A stretch of DNA of 41,021 nucleotides from Cytophagaceae bacterium (GTDB lineage Bacteria > Bacteroidota > Bacteroidia > Cytophagales > Flexibacteraceae), in NCBI GenBank assembly GCA_027485575.1, contig JAIXQU010000140.1:1-41021 (forward strand), given 5' to 3'. The notes beneath the pieces were generated by a model. It saw nothing but the letters and a program-made list of their open reading frames with translations. It did no database searches and was not told the origin of the DNA. Both the position numbers and the translations under genes were made by a program. Below are positions 34,701 through 41,021 of this stretch, piece after piece (position 1 is the first letter of the stretch; each line of letters begins with the position of its first letter).

Positions 34701-35834
34701 GGTGGTCAAACATCTCAAGATATTCAGGTTTCTACTTCGGGGAATTACAGTGTGGTTGTATCAAATACGGAAGGATGTTTGAGCGACCCTTCAAACGCCA
34801 TCAATATAAATCTTAAACCACTTCCGGCAAACCCCTTAATTTCAAGTTCAGCTGCTGAATTTTGTGAAGGAGCATCTGTTACAATAACCGTTACCAATCA
34901 AGGGGCGGGGGTAACTTATAGTTGGAATAACAGTCTTACCGGTCCTCAGATTACAGTTAATAATACAGCAACTGTAACCGCAACAGCAAATTTAGATGGT
35001 TGCACAAGTATTTCTGACCCACTTACAGTAACCAGAAATCTTTTACCAATTCCAGTCATAACCGCAGATAACAATGATTTAAGAGTATGTTTAGGGGATT
35101 CTGTAATTTTGAATTCGAATTTTCCAACTGGAAACAGATGGTCAGTCGGAGCACCTGCTGCTGCCCAAAGAATAGTTTTTAAATCCTCAGTTCCGGCAGT
35201 TACCCTTGAGGTTACGGATGCAAAAGGATGTAAAAACACTGCCGGGCCGGTTCAGGTAATTATAGATCCGCTTCCAAGTGTCGGTTTGCTAAAAGATACA
35301 GCCATAGTTCTGGGAGAAGATGTAGAACTTACCGCCATCAATTTTCCAGTAAACACCAGGAGTTATGAGTGGTATAAAGAAGGTGTATTAGAATTTACAA
35401 CTACATCGCCAGTTCAATTGATTTCACCTCAGAGAACTGCTGAATATTTTGTTGTTCTTACAGATTCAAATGGTTGCAAAGCCACTGATTCAGTTTTAAT
35501 TAGAGTGAGTAGTGAGGTATATGTTCCGAACTTGTTCAGTCCAAATAAGGATGGTAAAAACGATAGATTTAAAGTGTACGGTTTCGGTGTTCAATCCATT
35601 GAGTTCAAGATTTGGGATAGGTTGGGCAACCTCATTTATGAAACCAATAAAGTAGAGGATATCGTTGAAACTTCTGAGTCTGTTGACACAGTCAAAGGAT
35701 GGGACGGAACCTACAAAGGCAAAGAATTAGGCCAGGAATCATATATATGGTCTTTAACTGGGAAATCTACTACTGGAGAAGACCTCAAAGTAAGGGGTGG
35801 TAAAAAGTCAGGCGCAGTAATTTTAATGAATTAA
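28707..35834 (+). CDS. Giant secreted beta-helix/Ig-like surface protein with type B T9SS sorting domain
   Basis: This protein is up to 2375 residues. The start is a TTG (28707) or, equally plausibly, a GTG at 28737 just before the signal peptide (CFFILFIGFFIFSFNINGFG). Two long modules repeat in tandem: about 42-779 and 780-1545. Each opens with a DUF1565-like start (PW.T.A.A..., PGTY.E), continues as a right-handed parallel beta-helix rich in Asn, and ends with VDSVVG ... EKPFF.R ... ASGSNPY. A linker (about 1546-1655) and about eight Ig-like/PKD-like units (about 1655-2268) follow. The C-terminus (about 2270-2375, VPNLFSPNKDGKNDRF ... WDRLGNLIYET) is the gliding-motility-type (type B) T9SS sorting domain. 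Expected role: adhesin or polysaccharide-binding surface protein. The PorP/SprF gene next door is its likely export partner. Confidence 0.9.
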   Translation: MIKFKKIRHTVTKSYPNLRNCFFILFIGFFIFSFNINGFGEKYFVSSTGDNGNTGLTASSPWQTVAFAISNPIVVTNDSIIVLPGTYSETNITITKSLKLFGNEISGNPGTGPKPVFNGVAPTPTSSIFIIQSANVVIKNFEIQVNQGNTMRGIFASGPGFNRVRIEDNHIFSTGSAFGSAFNSFGIQLGQPTSLATADSFLIVRNIIRPLGPFNGAFGRGIRLVGGFGKVGGETLADSNQIWGTYAIQCGDASGAIQIINNHLIGSSAALEINNPASSRIHRLEGNTFNPLPNLTALSMIEIKNNRRTNSIIQVANNKFIGHHIFGVFSTRSVNVEVMDNVFIPSDTSTIYTHIGVNNKQQTTATDAPVSCGITVTGNDFQSNALSAGRGILFQNHNSGITPPFSNVVIGGAGNLANTFSSNLKFCIGLDSASGASNRLPIWNQTGYKLTTMRPVNFNLDISQNAFNLGTGNKLPSIMTNSELLALENKIIHGIDFDSLGFVTVVPNQAFVTSTSFLFPKSTAPSIQRAHDIASSDGWSILAEPFSYPEPIAVSKTISIQSEPANAITVQALTMNGVGKTFSVNSPLTLGNSFNLTNGFVKLDGSDLTCNSTGSFSGGSQQSYVVTAGAGKLVYTGLTSARLFPLGTLTSYFPATLANSGTADDFGLSVKNDVLSSGVTGTPVDSVVGATWILNEGTQGGSNLTFTPQWAEVNEKPFFTRNLTSLQAFGTSWSTISGASGVAASGSNPYQVVFSGLNASFNNTPLRVKTFENTSSPSRLYYVDVATGLDTRTNEEAKNPNTPWKTIANALLQTAGGDSIQVFPGTYNEFDLRVTKGLTILGNVIGVGVGPGAGTGVKPIINGAGPSLIDSSIFIITAQNVNIRNFNIKVDQLNIKLGINAPKTGFGGLVIEDNLIESTRDIVGNFDVIVMSHAILLGRLIGTNVNGNDSIIVRRNVINRESATKMYFSRGIRWWGGRGMVGGNTLADGNEVHADFAVQLAGGNTGGRIQTRNNNLFGRAAGVEYNTLAPTFRHVIANNTVQPLDGRGHFALIEMKSNIRTTGPTAPAPPFIDIENNTLINFYKIGVAITRSRNINLFNNTFTPIADSINYTHVWVNTKQRTSGTAASQPPLALIETFIQGNTFNGNNVLGGYGIAFQDANSSGNPVFTVSSIGGAGNLANTFGSNIKTVAYLDTITGPSSGDPFWSNPGINWSAWPSTNTNPVKDNFDFSENNFDVGTGSKRPAVMTAAELLQLENKISHKIESDVLGFVTVKPSNVYVTLSSFIAPLTTAPSLQRAINATNTTDGFTINIEPGVYSGNSVVTNDVTFDATPNQEVTTQGIEINGVGKTLLLNDSLRISGSLVLSQGIIDINDSDLSMDPTATISGGSLATHVRAIGAGYFVHTGLGATARKYPIGTATRYVEVELSNTGTVDNLGIKLKDDVLSNGLTGTPVDSVVGITYQLKEEVSGASNLNFKTTWGEFDEKPFFDRSKAYIQQFNGVWGNVSGSASIAASGSNPYTIQAPISGSWDGEAIRISSPNFNLTSIVTQSIIKIGPGFSGKYCLGDSLKIPFTVTGTAIIPGNVFNAFLSNPDGTFPINGGTIIGSLSGSTSDTIIGVIPASTPLGLNYRIRVQSSAPEITGDPNPDSIKVFGLPARPVITGDSALCSGETSVLTSSLSATYVWLPGGQTTQNINVTTPGSYRVRIFDNNGCKNTSAVRNVTVSPNPVAEPITVTGSLTRCEGDSIELTANPAGLTYSWLNQVPAVTSRNFFVKASGSYSVIVTNTSGCSDTSTSVSATINPNPVKPVVTSPNANICQPGTLVFETAAGFTYNWSITSITPNPTSNTVSITDPGIYTAIVNITDVNGCKNVSDPFIGTLRKAPVSPAIVALNGSFTVCQGTNIQLQANPFTATNTYTWQPGNVQTPTLTLSNPGSFTVTLLVDSNGCTSPGSAAVTAVVNPKPATPVATLTSGSNSICPGQSATISSSVGSTYVWSPGGQTSQDIQVSTSGNYSVVVSNTEGCLSDPSNAININLKPLPANPLISSSAAEFCEGASVTITVTNQGAGVTYSWNNSLTGPQITVNNTATVTATANLDGCTSISDPLTVTRNLLPIPVITADNNDLRVCLGDSVILNSNFPTGNRWSVGAPAAAQRIVFKSSVPAVTLEVTDAKGCKNTAGPVQVIIDPLPSVGLLKDTAIVLGEDVELTAINFPVNTRSYEWYKEGVLEFTTTSPVQLISPQRTAEYFVVLTDSNGCKATDSVLIRVSSEVYVPNLFSPNKDGKNDRFKVYGFGVQSIEFKIWDRLGNLIYETNKVEDIVETSESVDTVKGWDGTYKGKELGQESYIWSLTGKSTTGEDLKVRGGKKSGAVILMN

Positions 35835-35858
35835 TAACCACCATTTACCTTTAAGAAA

Positions 35859-37700
35859 ATGACATTTAATCAATTAAAAGCTTTGAAAAAGATAATGTTT
35901 TTAGGCCTTGTGGTTCTTTCTTTAAGTTCTCAGGCTCAACAATTATACTATTCCCAATATCAACTTACACCAATGTTGAATAATCCATCACTGGTTTCAT
36001 TGACTGAGGAATTGAAAATAGACGTTGGATATCGAAACCAATTTGGGGGTAAGGGGTCGAATTATTCTACACCAGTGGTTTCTGCCCAAATGCCATTTTA
36101 TCAGGAAGTGGGAAGGGATTTATTTAAGAAGTTTGGTGCCGGTGGAATTCAGATTCTTACGGATAGGACAGGTTTTAGCGGAATTTTGGCTACTACTGGA
36201 TTCTCCCTTACTTATGCACACATAGCCCACTTAAGCAAAACGGATTGGATTTCATTTGGTATTCAACCTGGTTTATATCAAAGGAGGGTTGATTTCTCTA
36301 AATTGAATTCCGGAAGTCAATGGGATGATTTCCAAGGTTCTTTTGACCAAAGTCTGGATATCAATGAAAATATTCAAAACACAGAAAGAAAGACTTTTTT
36401 CACTATTAACACTGGAGCGACGTATGTGAGCGAAGATTCTAGAGGAAATCCATTTTTGGTTCTTTCTGTGGCCGCCAATAACCTGACTCAGCCCAATGTT
36501 TCCTTGAATACAAAGTCTTTTAGTAATCCAATAAACTGGAATGTTCAAGGCTCATTGGTTGCCTATGAAAACCAGCAAGCAATAATCAAACCTACTATCA
36601 GACACATTCAGGCCAGAAATCTGAACCAGACCAATATTGGTTCTTATTTTTACTACAAGGTAGCAGACAAAATGGGTTTTATTGGAAAAGGAACTGTGGG
36701 TCTTGGACTTTGGTATTCCACAAGAAATGCGGTTGTTACTGCTTTGGAAATTAACCAAAAAGATTGGGCTCTCGGATTTAGTTATGATTTTCTTGCATCC
36801 ACTTTAGCTGATGCCAATAATAGTATGGGAGCGCCTGAATTTATTATTGGTTTTAGAAAGTATCTTGGAAAAGTAAAGAAAGGGTCTTCAGATATTAACG
36901 CATCGGGTGAACCAGGACTTGGTGGTTCAGGGGGTGGCAAATTAAAGGATCCTAAAAAAGTTACGCCACCACCTACAGAAATTACTCCTGAGCCTGAAGC
37001 AAAACCTGAAGATGGAAAAGAAGGTAAAGAAAACAAGCCTGCTGTTGATCCTACGGTAACCGAGAAGAAAGTTGATCAGCCGTTGGTGGAAGCAAAACCT
37101 AAAGAAGTTGAAAAACCTGCCGCTGAGCCAACCAAACCTAAGGATAAGGCTGCAAAAGCAGGGTCTAAGAAAGCAGGGAAAACAGGCTCGAAAAAATCGG
37201 GTGCCTCTAATTCTTCTGGCTCCAGAAAGGCAGTTAAATCTAGGTTAAAGTCAAATCTGAGTCCTGAAATGTTGGCTAAACTATCGAAGGTTGTGACTTC
37301 TGATGAAGACTTAGGTGAGGATCCTTATAAGGGAACAGCCTTGGCCTTAACCAAAAAGCAAAAGGACGTATTTAAGAAGCAACCAAGATATGGAAAGGGA
37401 GGAATAGAAATTGATGACCTAACCAAGGCACAATTAAGTAAGGTTGCTAAAATAATGAAGAGCCGACCAAAGCTTAAATTGGAAGTCAATGGTTTTACTT
37501 GTGATTTGGGAACCAAAGAGGGAAATGAAATGATTTCAAAGGCAAGGGCAGAGAATGTTAAGAAATATTTGATTTCAAAAGGAGTACCGGCCAGTCGGGT
37601 TGAAACCAAAGGAAATGCATTTGAAAAGCCTATTGTTAATAATACCTCTGAAGAGGCAAGGCAAACCAATAGAAGGGTTCAGTTTAGGTTTATTCCATAG
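35859..37700 (+). CDS. PorP/SprF-family outer-membrane protein fused to an OmpA domain
   Basis: This 613-residue protein has a signal peptide (to about Ala26), then a PorP/SprF beta-barrel region (about 27-330, opening QQLYYSQYQLTPMLNNPSLV). A low-complexity linker rich in Lys, Pro and Glu (about 345-475) follows. The end is an OmpA-type peptidoglycan-binding domain (about 500-613) with CDLGTKEGNEMISKARAENV and NRRVQFRF, retaining the Asp and Arg that bind diaminopimelate in OmpA. PorP/SprF proteins hold type B T9SS substrates at the surface. It starts 24 bp after the giant gene, so the two form one operon and likely one pair. The fusion would tie the attachment protein to the cell wall. A strong terminator follows. 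Confidence 0.92.
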   Translation: MTFNQLKALKKIMFLGLVVLSLSSQAQQLYYSQYQLTPMLNNPSLVSLTEELKIDVGYRNQFGGKGSNYSTPVVSAQMPFYQEVGRDLFKKFGAGGIQILTDRTGFSGILATTGFSLTYAHIAHLSKTDWISFGIQPGLYQRRVDFSKLNSGSQWDDFQGSFDQSLDINENIQNTERKTFFTINTGATYVSEDSRGNPFLVLSVAANNLTQPNVSLNTKSFSNPINWNVQGSLVAYENQQAIIKPTIRHIQARNLNQTNIGSYFYYKVADKMGFIGKGTVGLGLWYSTRNAVVTALEINQKDWALGFSYDFLASTLADANNSMGAPEFIIGFRKYLGKVKKGSSDINASGEPGLGGSGGGKLKDPKKVTPPPTEITPEPEAKPEDGKEGKENKPAVDPTVTEKKVDQPLVEAKPKEVEKPAAEPTKPKDKAAKAGSKKAGKTGSKKSGASNSSGSRKAVKSRLKSNLSPEMLAKLSKVVTSDEDLGEDPYKGTALALTKKQKDVFKKQPRYGKGGIEIDDLTKAQLSKVAKIMKSRPKLKLEVNGFTCDLGTKEGNEMISKARAENVKKYLISKGVPASRVETKGNAFEKPIVNNTSEEARQTNRRVQFRFIP

Positions 37701-37722
37701 TTTTTTTAGGACAATATTTTCT

Positions 37723-37752
37723 GAGAAGGGCTAAATGCCCTTCTCTTTTTTT
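37723..37752 (+). terminator. Terminator after the PorP/SprF-OmpA gene
   Basis: A 9-bp stem GAGAAGGGC (37723-37731)/GCCCTTCTC (37737-37745) with a 5-base loop is followed by seven T. It closes the giant-protein operon. An ATG at 37735 lies inside it and is not a credible start for the next gene. Confidence 0.92.
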
Positions 37753-38592
37753 ATGATTTCCGGAGGCCTTTGGTTACAAGATTCTTTTAAGCAATCCTCA
37801 AAGGATCTCCCTTTGGTCTCAGTCGTAACGGTCACCTTCAATGCGCAGGAGTTCCTCGCTCAGGCGCTTGATAGTATTATTAATCAATCCTATCCAAACG
37901 TCGAACTATTAGTTGTTGATGGTGGCTCAACAGACAACACGCTATCCATTATCAAGGCAAGAGAAGCTAAAATTGACTTTTGGATTTCTGAACCGGATAA
38001 GGGAATTTATGATGCTATGAATAAAGGTCTCGAGTTGGCCAGAGGAGAATGGATAGGTTTTAAAAATGCCGACGATTGGTATCTTGATGATGCAATTCAA
38101 AATCTGATAATAAAATCCAAAGAGGTTTATGCTGATGTTTTTTATGGTAATTCCTATTCCGTAATTCAGGCCTCGCCTTTGAAGCTTTCCCCATATTTTA
38201 CCAATCACCTTAATTTAGGGCAATCGCCCAGCATTGACCATCGTAGTTTATTTGTAAGGACAGAAATCCACAAAAAAATCAAATTTGATTTGCAATATAA
38301 ATTGGCTGCAGATTTTGATGTATTCATGCGATTAAAAAGTGCAGGTGCTGTTTTTAAACATATGAATTGCTTTGTTTCTTACAAAAGATATGGAGGTGCA
38401 AGCGATGGAATACAAGTTTTGAAGGAGTCTTTTGAGATTAATAGAAAATATTTTGGTCTGGCTAAAGCCCTCTATTTCAGATATAATAGCATTTTGAAGT
38501 ACTGGAAATGGCAAACAGGAAATAAAATTCTTAAAATTTTTCTCGGTGAAAGGCGTTATCATGAATTCAAGGAAAGAAAATTGAAATCATAA
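37753..38592 (+). CDS. Family 2 glycosyltransferase
   Basis: This 279-residue cytosolic enzyme has the GT2 fold: VSVVTVTFNAQEFLAQALDS, VDGGSTDNTL, EPDKGIYDAMNKGLELARGE and the DxD-type NADDWY metal site. The pattern DKGIYDAMNKG is frequent in enzymes that build surface polysaccharides. The ATG at 37753 is chosen because the upstream in-frame ATG (37735) lies inside the terminator hairpin. The donor and acceptor sugars are unknown. It is a lone gene between the surface-protein operon and porX, so its link to either is only by place. Confidence 0.88.
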   Translation: MISGGLWLQDSFKQSSKDLPLVSVVTVTFNAQEFLAQALDSIINQSYPNVELLVVDGGSTDNTLSIIKAREAKIDFWISEPDKGIYDAMNKGLELARGEWIGFKNADDWYLDDAIQNLIIKSKEVYADVFYGNSYSVIQASPLKLSPYFTNHLNLGQSPSIDHRSLFVRTEIHKKIKFDLQYKLAADFDVFMRLKSAGAVFKHMNCFVSYKRYGGASDGIQVLKESFEINRKYFGLAKALYFRYNSILKYWKWQTGNKILKIFLGERRYHEFKERKLKS

Positions 38593-38780
38593 TGATTAAA
38601 GTTAGTTGCCTTTTATTTCTTCAAAATTTCCATTTATCCTTGTTGTACCGTTTTAGGCAAATCTTCATTTTGGTCTTAAAATGTATTAGTTCACCTTTGG
38701 GAATCTAAAAAAGCCAGAAACTACCGGAAACATTTCTACCCAATATTTTATTACTTTAAATTTTACTGGCACAATCTCTT

Positions 38781-40343
38781 ATGCAAAAACCTCAAATCTT
38801 ATGGGCAGACGATGAAATCGATTTGCTTAAACCACATATTCTTTTTCTTACAGGTAAAGGATATGAAATTACGGCTGTTAATAATGGATTAGAAGCCGTT
38901 GAAAAAGCCAATTCTCAATATTTTGATATTGTGTTTTTGGATGAAAACATGCCTGGTTTAACAGGTCTTGAGGCATTGGCTCAAATTAAAGCCAGTAAGC
39001 CATCGCTTCCCGTTGTGATGATAACCAAAAGTGAAGAGGAGCATATCATGGAAGATGCGATTGGGGCAAAAATTGCTGACTATCTAATCAAACCCTTGAA
39101 TCCAAACCAGATTTTACTTTCAGTAAAAAAACTGCTTGACAACAAAAGGCTTATCACTGAAAAAACCAATATGAGTTATCAGCAGGATTTTAGAAATCTG
39201 GCAATGACTTATAACGACCGATTAGGACATGAAGAATGGGCAGATATTTATAAAAAGCTTATTTATTGGGAGTTAGAAATTGATAATACCGAAAATAAAA
39301 GCATGTCGGAGGTGATATACATGCAGAAAGATGAGGCAAATTCTAATTTTTCTGAATTTATTTCCGACAATTATGAGGATTGGTTGAACGATCCAAAAAT
39401 TGAAAAGCCTTTGATGAGCCATCAATTGATGAAGAAAAAAGTATTTCCACTACTTTCTCCAACCAAGCCTTTGTTTTTTATTTTGGTCGATAACCTGCGG
39501 TTTGATCAATGGAAAGTATTGCAGCCTGCAATTTCTGAGATGTTCAATATCGATGAGGAAGAGTCTTATTATGCCATTCTCCCAACGGCCACAGCCTTTG
39601 CCAGAAATGCAATTTTTTCAGGAATGATGCCTTCAGAGATGGAAAAGTACCATCCCAATCTTTGGGTAGGCGATGATGAGGATGAAGGCAAAAACATGCA
39701 TGAAGAGGAGTTTTTAACCAGGCAAATGCAAAAAGCGGGTGTGGGTCAGATGAAGATGAGCTATAACAAAATTCTCACTGCACAGCAGGGAAAAGAACTT
39801 GTAGAAAAGTTCAACAACCTCAAAAATAACTCTTTGAACGTAGTTGTTTATAATTTTGTTGACGCGCTTTCTCATGCTCGAACTGATAGCCAGATGGTAA
39901 GAGAATTGGCTCCTGATGAATCAGCTTACAGAAGTATTACCAAGTCCTGGTTTAACCATTCACCCCTTTTGGATCTTTTGAAAAAGATTTCTGAGTCTGG
40001 TTTTCAGGTTGTGTTGACAACCGACCATGGGACAGTTAAAGTTAAAAAAGCATTTAAAATTGTTGGAGATAAAAATGTGAACAGCAATTTGAGATACAAG
40101 GCCGGTAAAAATCTCGGATTTGATGATGGCAAGGAAGTAATGCTAAGTAGAAAGCCGGAGAGGTTGTTTTTGCCAAAGCCAAATGTTTCAACAGCATATG
40201 TTTTTGCAACCAATGACAATTTCTTTGCCTACCCCAACAACTTTAATTATTATGTCAATTTCTATAAGGATACATTCCAGCATGGCGGAATTTCTCTCGA
40301 AGAAATGATCATTCCCATTATAAAACTTAGTCCGAAAGGATAA
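38781..40343 (+). CDS. porX: T9SS response regulator/PglZ-domain phosphodiesterase PorX
   Basis: This 520-residue protein joins a receiver domain (about 1-120; acidic pair Asp10-Asp11, phospho-acceptor Asp54, Thr82, Lys104) to a PglZ/alkaline-phosphatase-like domain (about 200-515; FFILVDNLRFDQW, PTATAFARNAIFSG, TTDHGTVKVKKA, HGGISLEEMIIP). This is the exact PorX architecture. In Porphyromonas and Flavobacterium, PorX with the kinase PorY controls T9SS genes and has phosphodiesterase activity on nucleotide substrates. All receiver residues are intact, so it should be phosphorylatable. No kinase gene is beside it. Its presence fits the T9SS cargo genes in this window. Confidence 0.95.
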   Translation: MQKPQILWADDEIDLLKPHILFLTGKGYEITAVNNGLEAVEKANSQYFDIVFLDENMPGLTGLEALAQIKASKPSLPVVMITKSEEEHIMEDAIGAKIADYLIKPLNPNQILLSVKKLLDNKRLITEKTNMSYQQDFRNLAMTYNDRLGHEEWADIYKKLIYWELEIDNTENKSMSEVIYMQKDEANSNFSEFISDNYEDWLNDPKIEKPLMSHQLMKKKVFPLLSPTKPLFFILVDNLRFDQWKVLQPAISEMFNIDEEESYYAILPTATAFARNAIFSGMMPSEMEKYHPNLWVGDDEDEGKNMHEEEFLTRQMQKAGVGQMKMSYNKILTAQQGKELVEKFNNLKNNSLNVVVYNFVDALSHARTDSQMVRELAPDESAYRSITKSWFNHSPLLDLLKKISESGFQVVLTTDHGTVKVKKAFKIVGDKNVNSNLRYKAGKNLGFDDGKEVMLSRKPERLFLPKPNVSTAYVFATNDNFFAYPNNFNYYVNFYKDTFQHGGISLEEMIIPIIKLSPKG

Positions 40344-40350
40344 AAAGTAA

Positions 40351-40380
40351 AGGCCTGTTTTTCAGGTCTTTTTCTTTTTA
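40351..40380 (+). terminator. Terminator after porX, overlapping the protease gene
   Basis: A 7-bp stem AGGCCTG (40351-40357)/CAGGTCT (40363-40369) is followed by TTTTTCTTTTT. It overlaps the 3' end of the converging protease gene: the complement of its T run encodes the terminal Lys-rich residues and the stop of that gene. Confidence 0.7.
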
Positions 40381-41021
40381 GTGGCTTTCTCAGCAGCGAA
40401 TATTGCTTTTTTTGCATTCAAAATTCCACCTGTTTTGGAAAGATGCGAAAACGGAACAAGGCCATTTCCGCCTGGCATGTTTACCTGCTTAACTGCTGGT
40501 ATATAAACAGATTCCATTAAAATTGATTTTAATTGGACCGCAGTAAGTGCTGGAAAATAAGACCAGATTAAAGCTGCCACACCTGTTACCATCGGGGCGG
40601 CCATACTCGTTCCAGAAAACGATTCATACGTATTTCCAGGTGTAGTAGAAAATATGGAGGTTCCGGGGGCAAAAAGGTCAACTGTCTTTTGGCCAAAGTT
40701 CGAAGTTGGGGCCACTAAATCTTCATTTGCTGCATGGGTTGAATTTCCAACCTCAATCCAGGTTGAGCATTTTTTGCCATTGTTAAACAGGCTTACCGGA
40801 TAAAATGGAATAGAATCCGTATTGGAAGCGCTGTTTCCTGAGGCATTTATCATTAAAACTCCTTTTTGTTCAGCGTATTGGATAGCAGCGTCTATTTCTG
40901 TTTTAAAAGGGCTCATATTTTTTGCAAAACTCATATTTATGATTTTTGCTCCGTTGTTTGCCGCATACATTATTGAGTTGGCTACATCCTTGTCCCTTTC
41001 ATCTCCTTGCGAAGGAACTGC
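40362..41021 (-). CDS. Subtilisin-like serine protease (S8), C-terminal part, cut by window end
   Basis: The open frame enters from the right edge and ends at 40362; 219 codons are visible. It has the S8 oxyanion-hole region (LMINASGNSAS) and the catalytic serine motif FSGTSMAAPMVTGVAALIWS. The Asp and His of the triad lie upstream, beyond the window. The tail ends KKAIFAAEKATKKKKT with no T9SS sorting domain, so if exported it probably uses another route or is cell-bound. The ATG at 40970 is internal to the frame and not the true start. Confidence 0.9.
   Translation of the reverse strand, partial: AVPSQGDERDKDVANSIMYAANNGAKIINMSFAKNMSPFKTEIDAAIQYAEQKGVLMINASGNSASNTDSIPFYPVSLFNNGKKCSTWIEVGNSTHAANEDLVAPTSNFGQKTVDLFAPGTSIFSTTPGNTYESFSGTSMAAPMVTGVAALIWSYFPALTAVQLKSILMESVYIPAVKQVNMPGGNGLVPFSHLSKTGGILNAKKAIFAAEKATKKKKT

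Noticed and set aside
33660-35510. Repeats in the Ig-like region as possible CRISPR or satellite DNA
   Set aside because: The repetition is at protein-domain level (about 75-85 residues per unit) with low DNA identity and an open frame throughout.
37735-37752. Earlier ATG start for the family 2 glycosyltransferase
   Set aside because: This ATG is in the loop and stem of the PorP/SprF-OmpA terminator; the ATG at 37753 follows the T run.

Overview
The window is ordinary chromosomal DNA from a member of the Bacteroidota. The evidence is a PorX response regulator, a PorP/SprF-type outer-membrane protein, several secreted proteins with type IX secretion system (T9SS) C-terminal sorting domains, the purH-mreB-mreC-mreD order, and promoter-like boxes of the Bacteroidota form (TAnnTTTG at about -7). 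The DNA is AT-rich. Genus and species cannot be called from this sequence. No prophage, transposase, integrase, CRISPR array or tRNA was seen.

Layout. 1-119: the 3' end of a 5S rRNA and the rrn terminator. 119-2498: a membrane glycosyltransferase-like gene between a 77-bp tail copy and the intact tail of the neighbouring NFACT (RqcH-type) gene. 2421-9782 (minus): the NFACT gene, a sensor-like TPR/HTH gene broken by a frameshift at an A8 run, then mreD, mreC, mreB and purH. 9884-12984 (minus): tadA, a secreted M43 metallopeptidase with a T9SS tail, and a zinc-independent ribosomal protein L31. 13148-19557 (plus): a GC-rich foldable element, a small coiled-coil gene, zapA, a possible 6S-like RNA, rny, and a large TPR/DUF3857/transglutaminase protein. 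19578-23009 (minus): mgtE, a putative ParE-type toxin-antitoxin pair, rsmA and a HemJ-like gene. 23153-28505 (plus): an M17 leucyl aminopeptidase, a secreted T9SS protein, a decayed fragment of a second aminopeptidase tail, ychF and menB. 28707-40343 (plus): a 2375-residue beta-helix/Ig-like surface protein with a type B sorting domain, a PorP/SprF protein fused to an OmpA domain, a family 2 glycosyltransferase, and porX. 40362-41021 (minus): the C-terminal part of a subtilisin-like protease that runs off the window.

How the genes fit together. The right half is strongly about surface export. The giant adhesin-like protein and the PorP/SprF-OmpA fusion form a typical T9SS substrate/partner pair, and porX is a known T9SS regulator. 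The middle is cell shape and division (mreBCD, zapA), RNA metabolism (rny, rsmA, tadA, NFACT) and core metabolism (purH, menB).

The most unusual structural signals are two places where the 3' tail of a housekeeping gene is repeated on the far side of an unrelated gene (119-2498 and 24451-26391), the A8 frameshift in the sensor-like gene, the tandemly duplicated 740-residue module in the giant protein, and two GC-rich or foldable intergenic elements. No complete undescribed system could be demonstrated.
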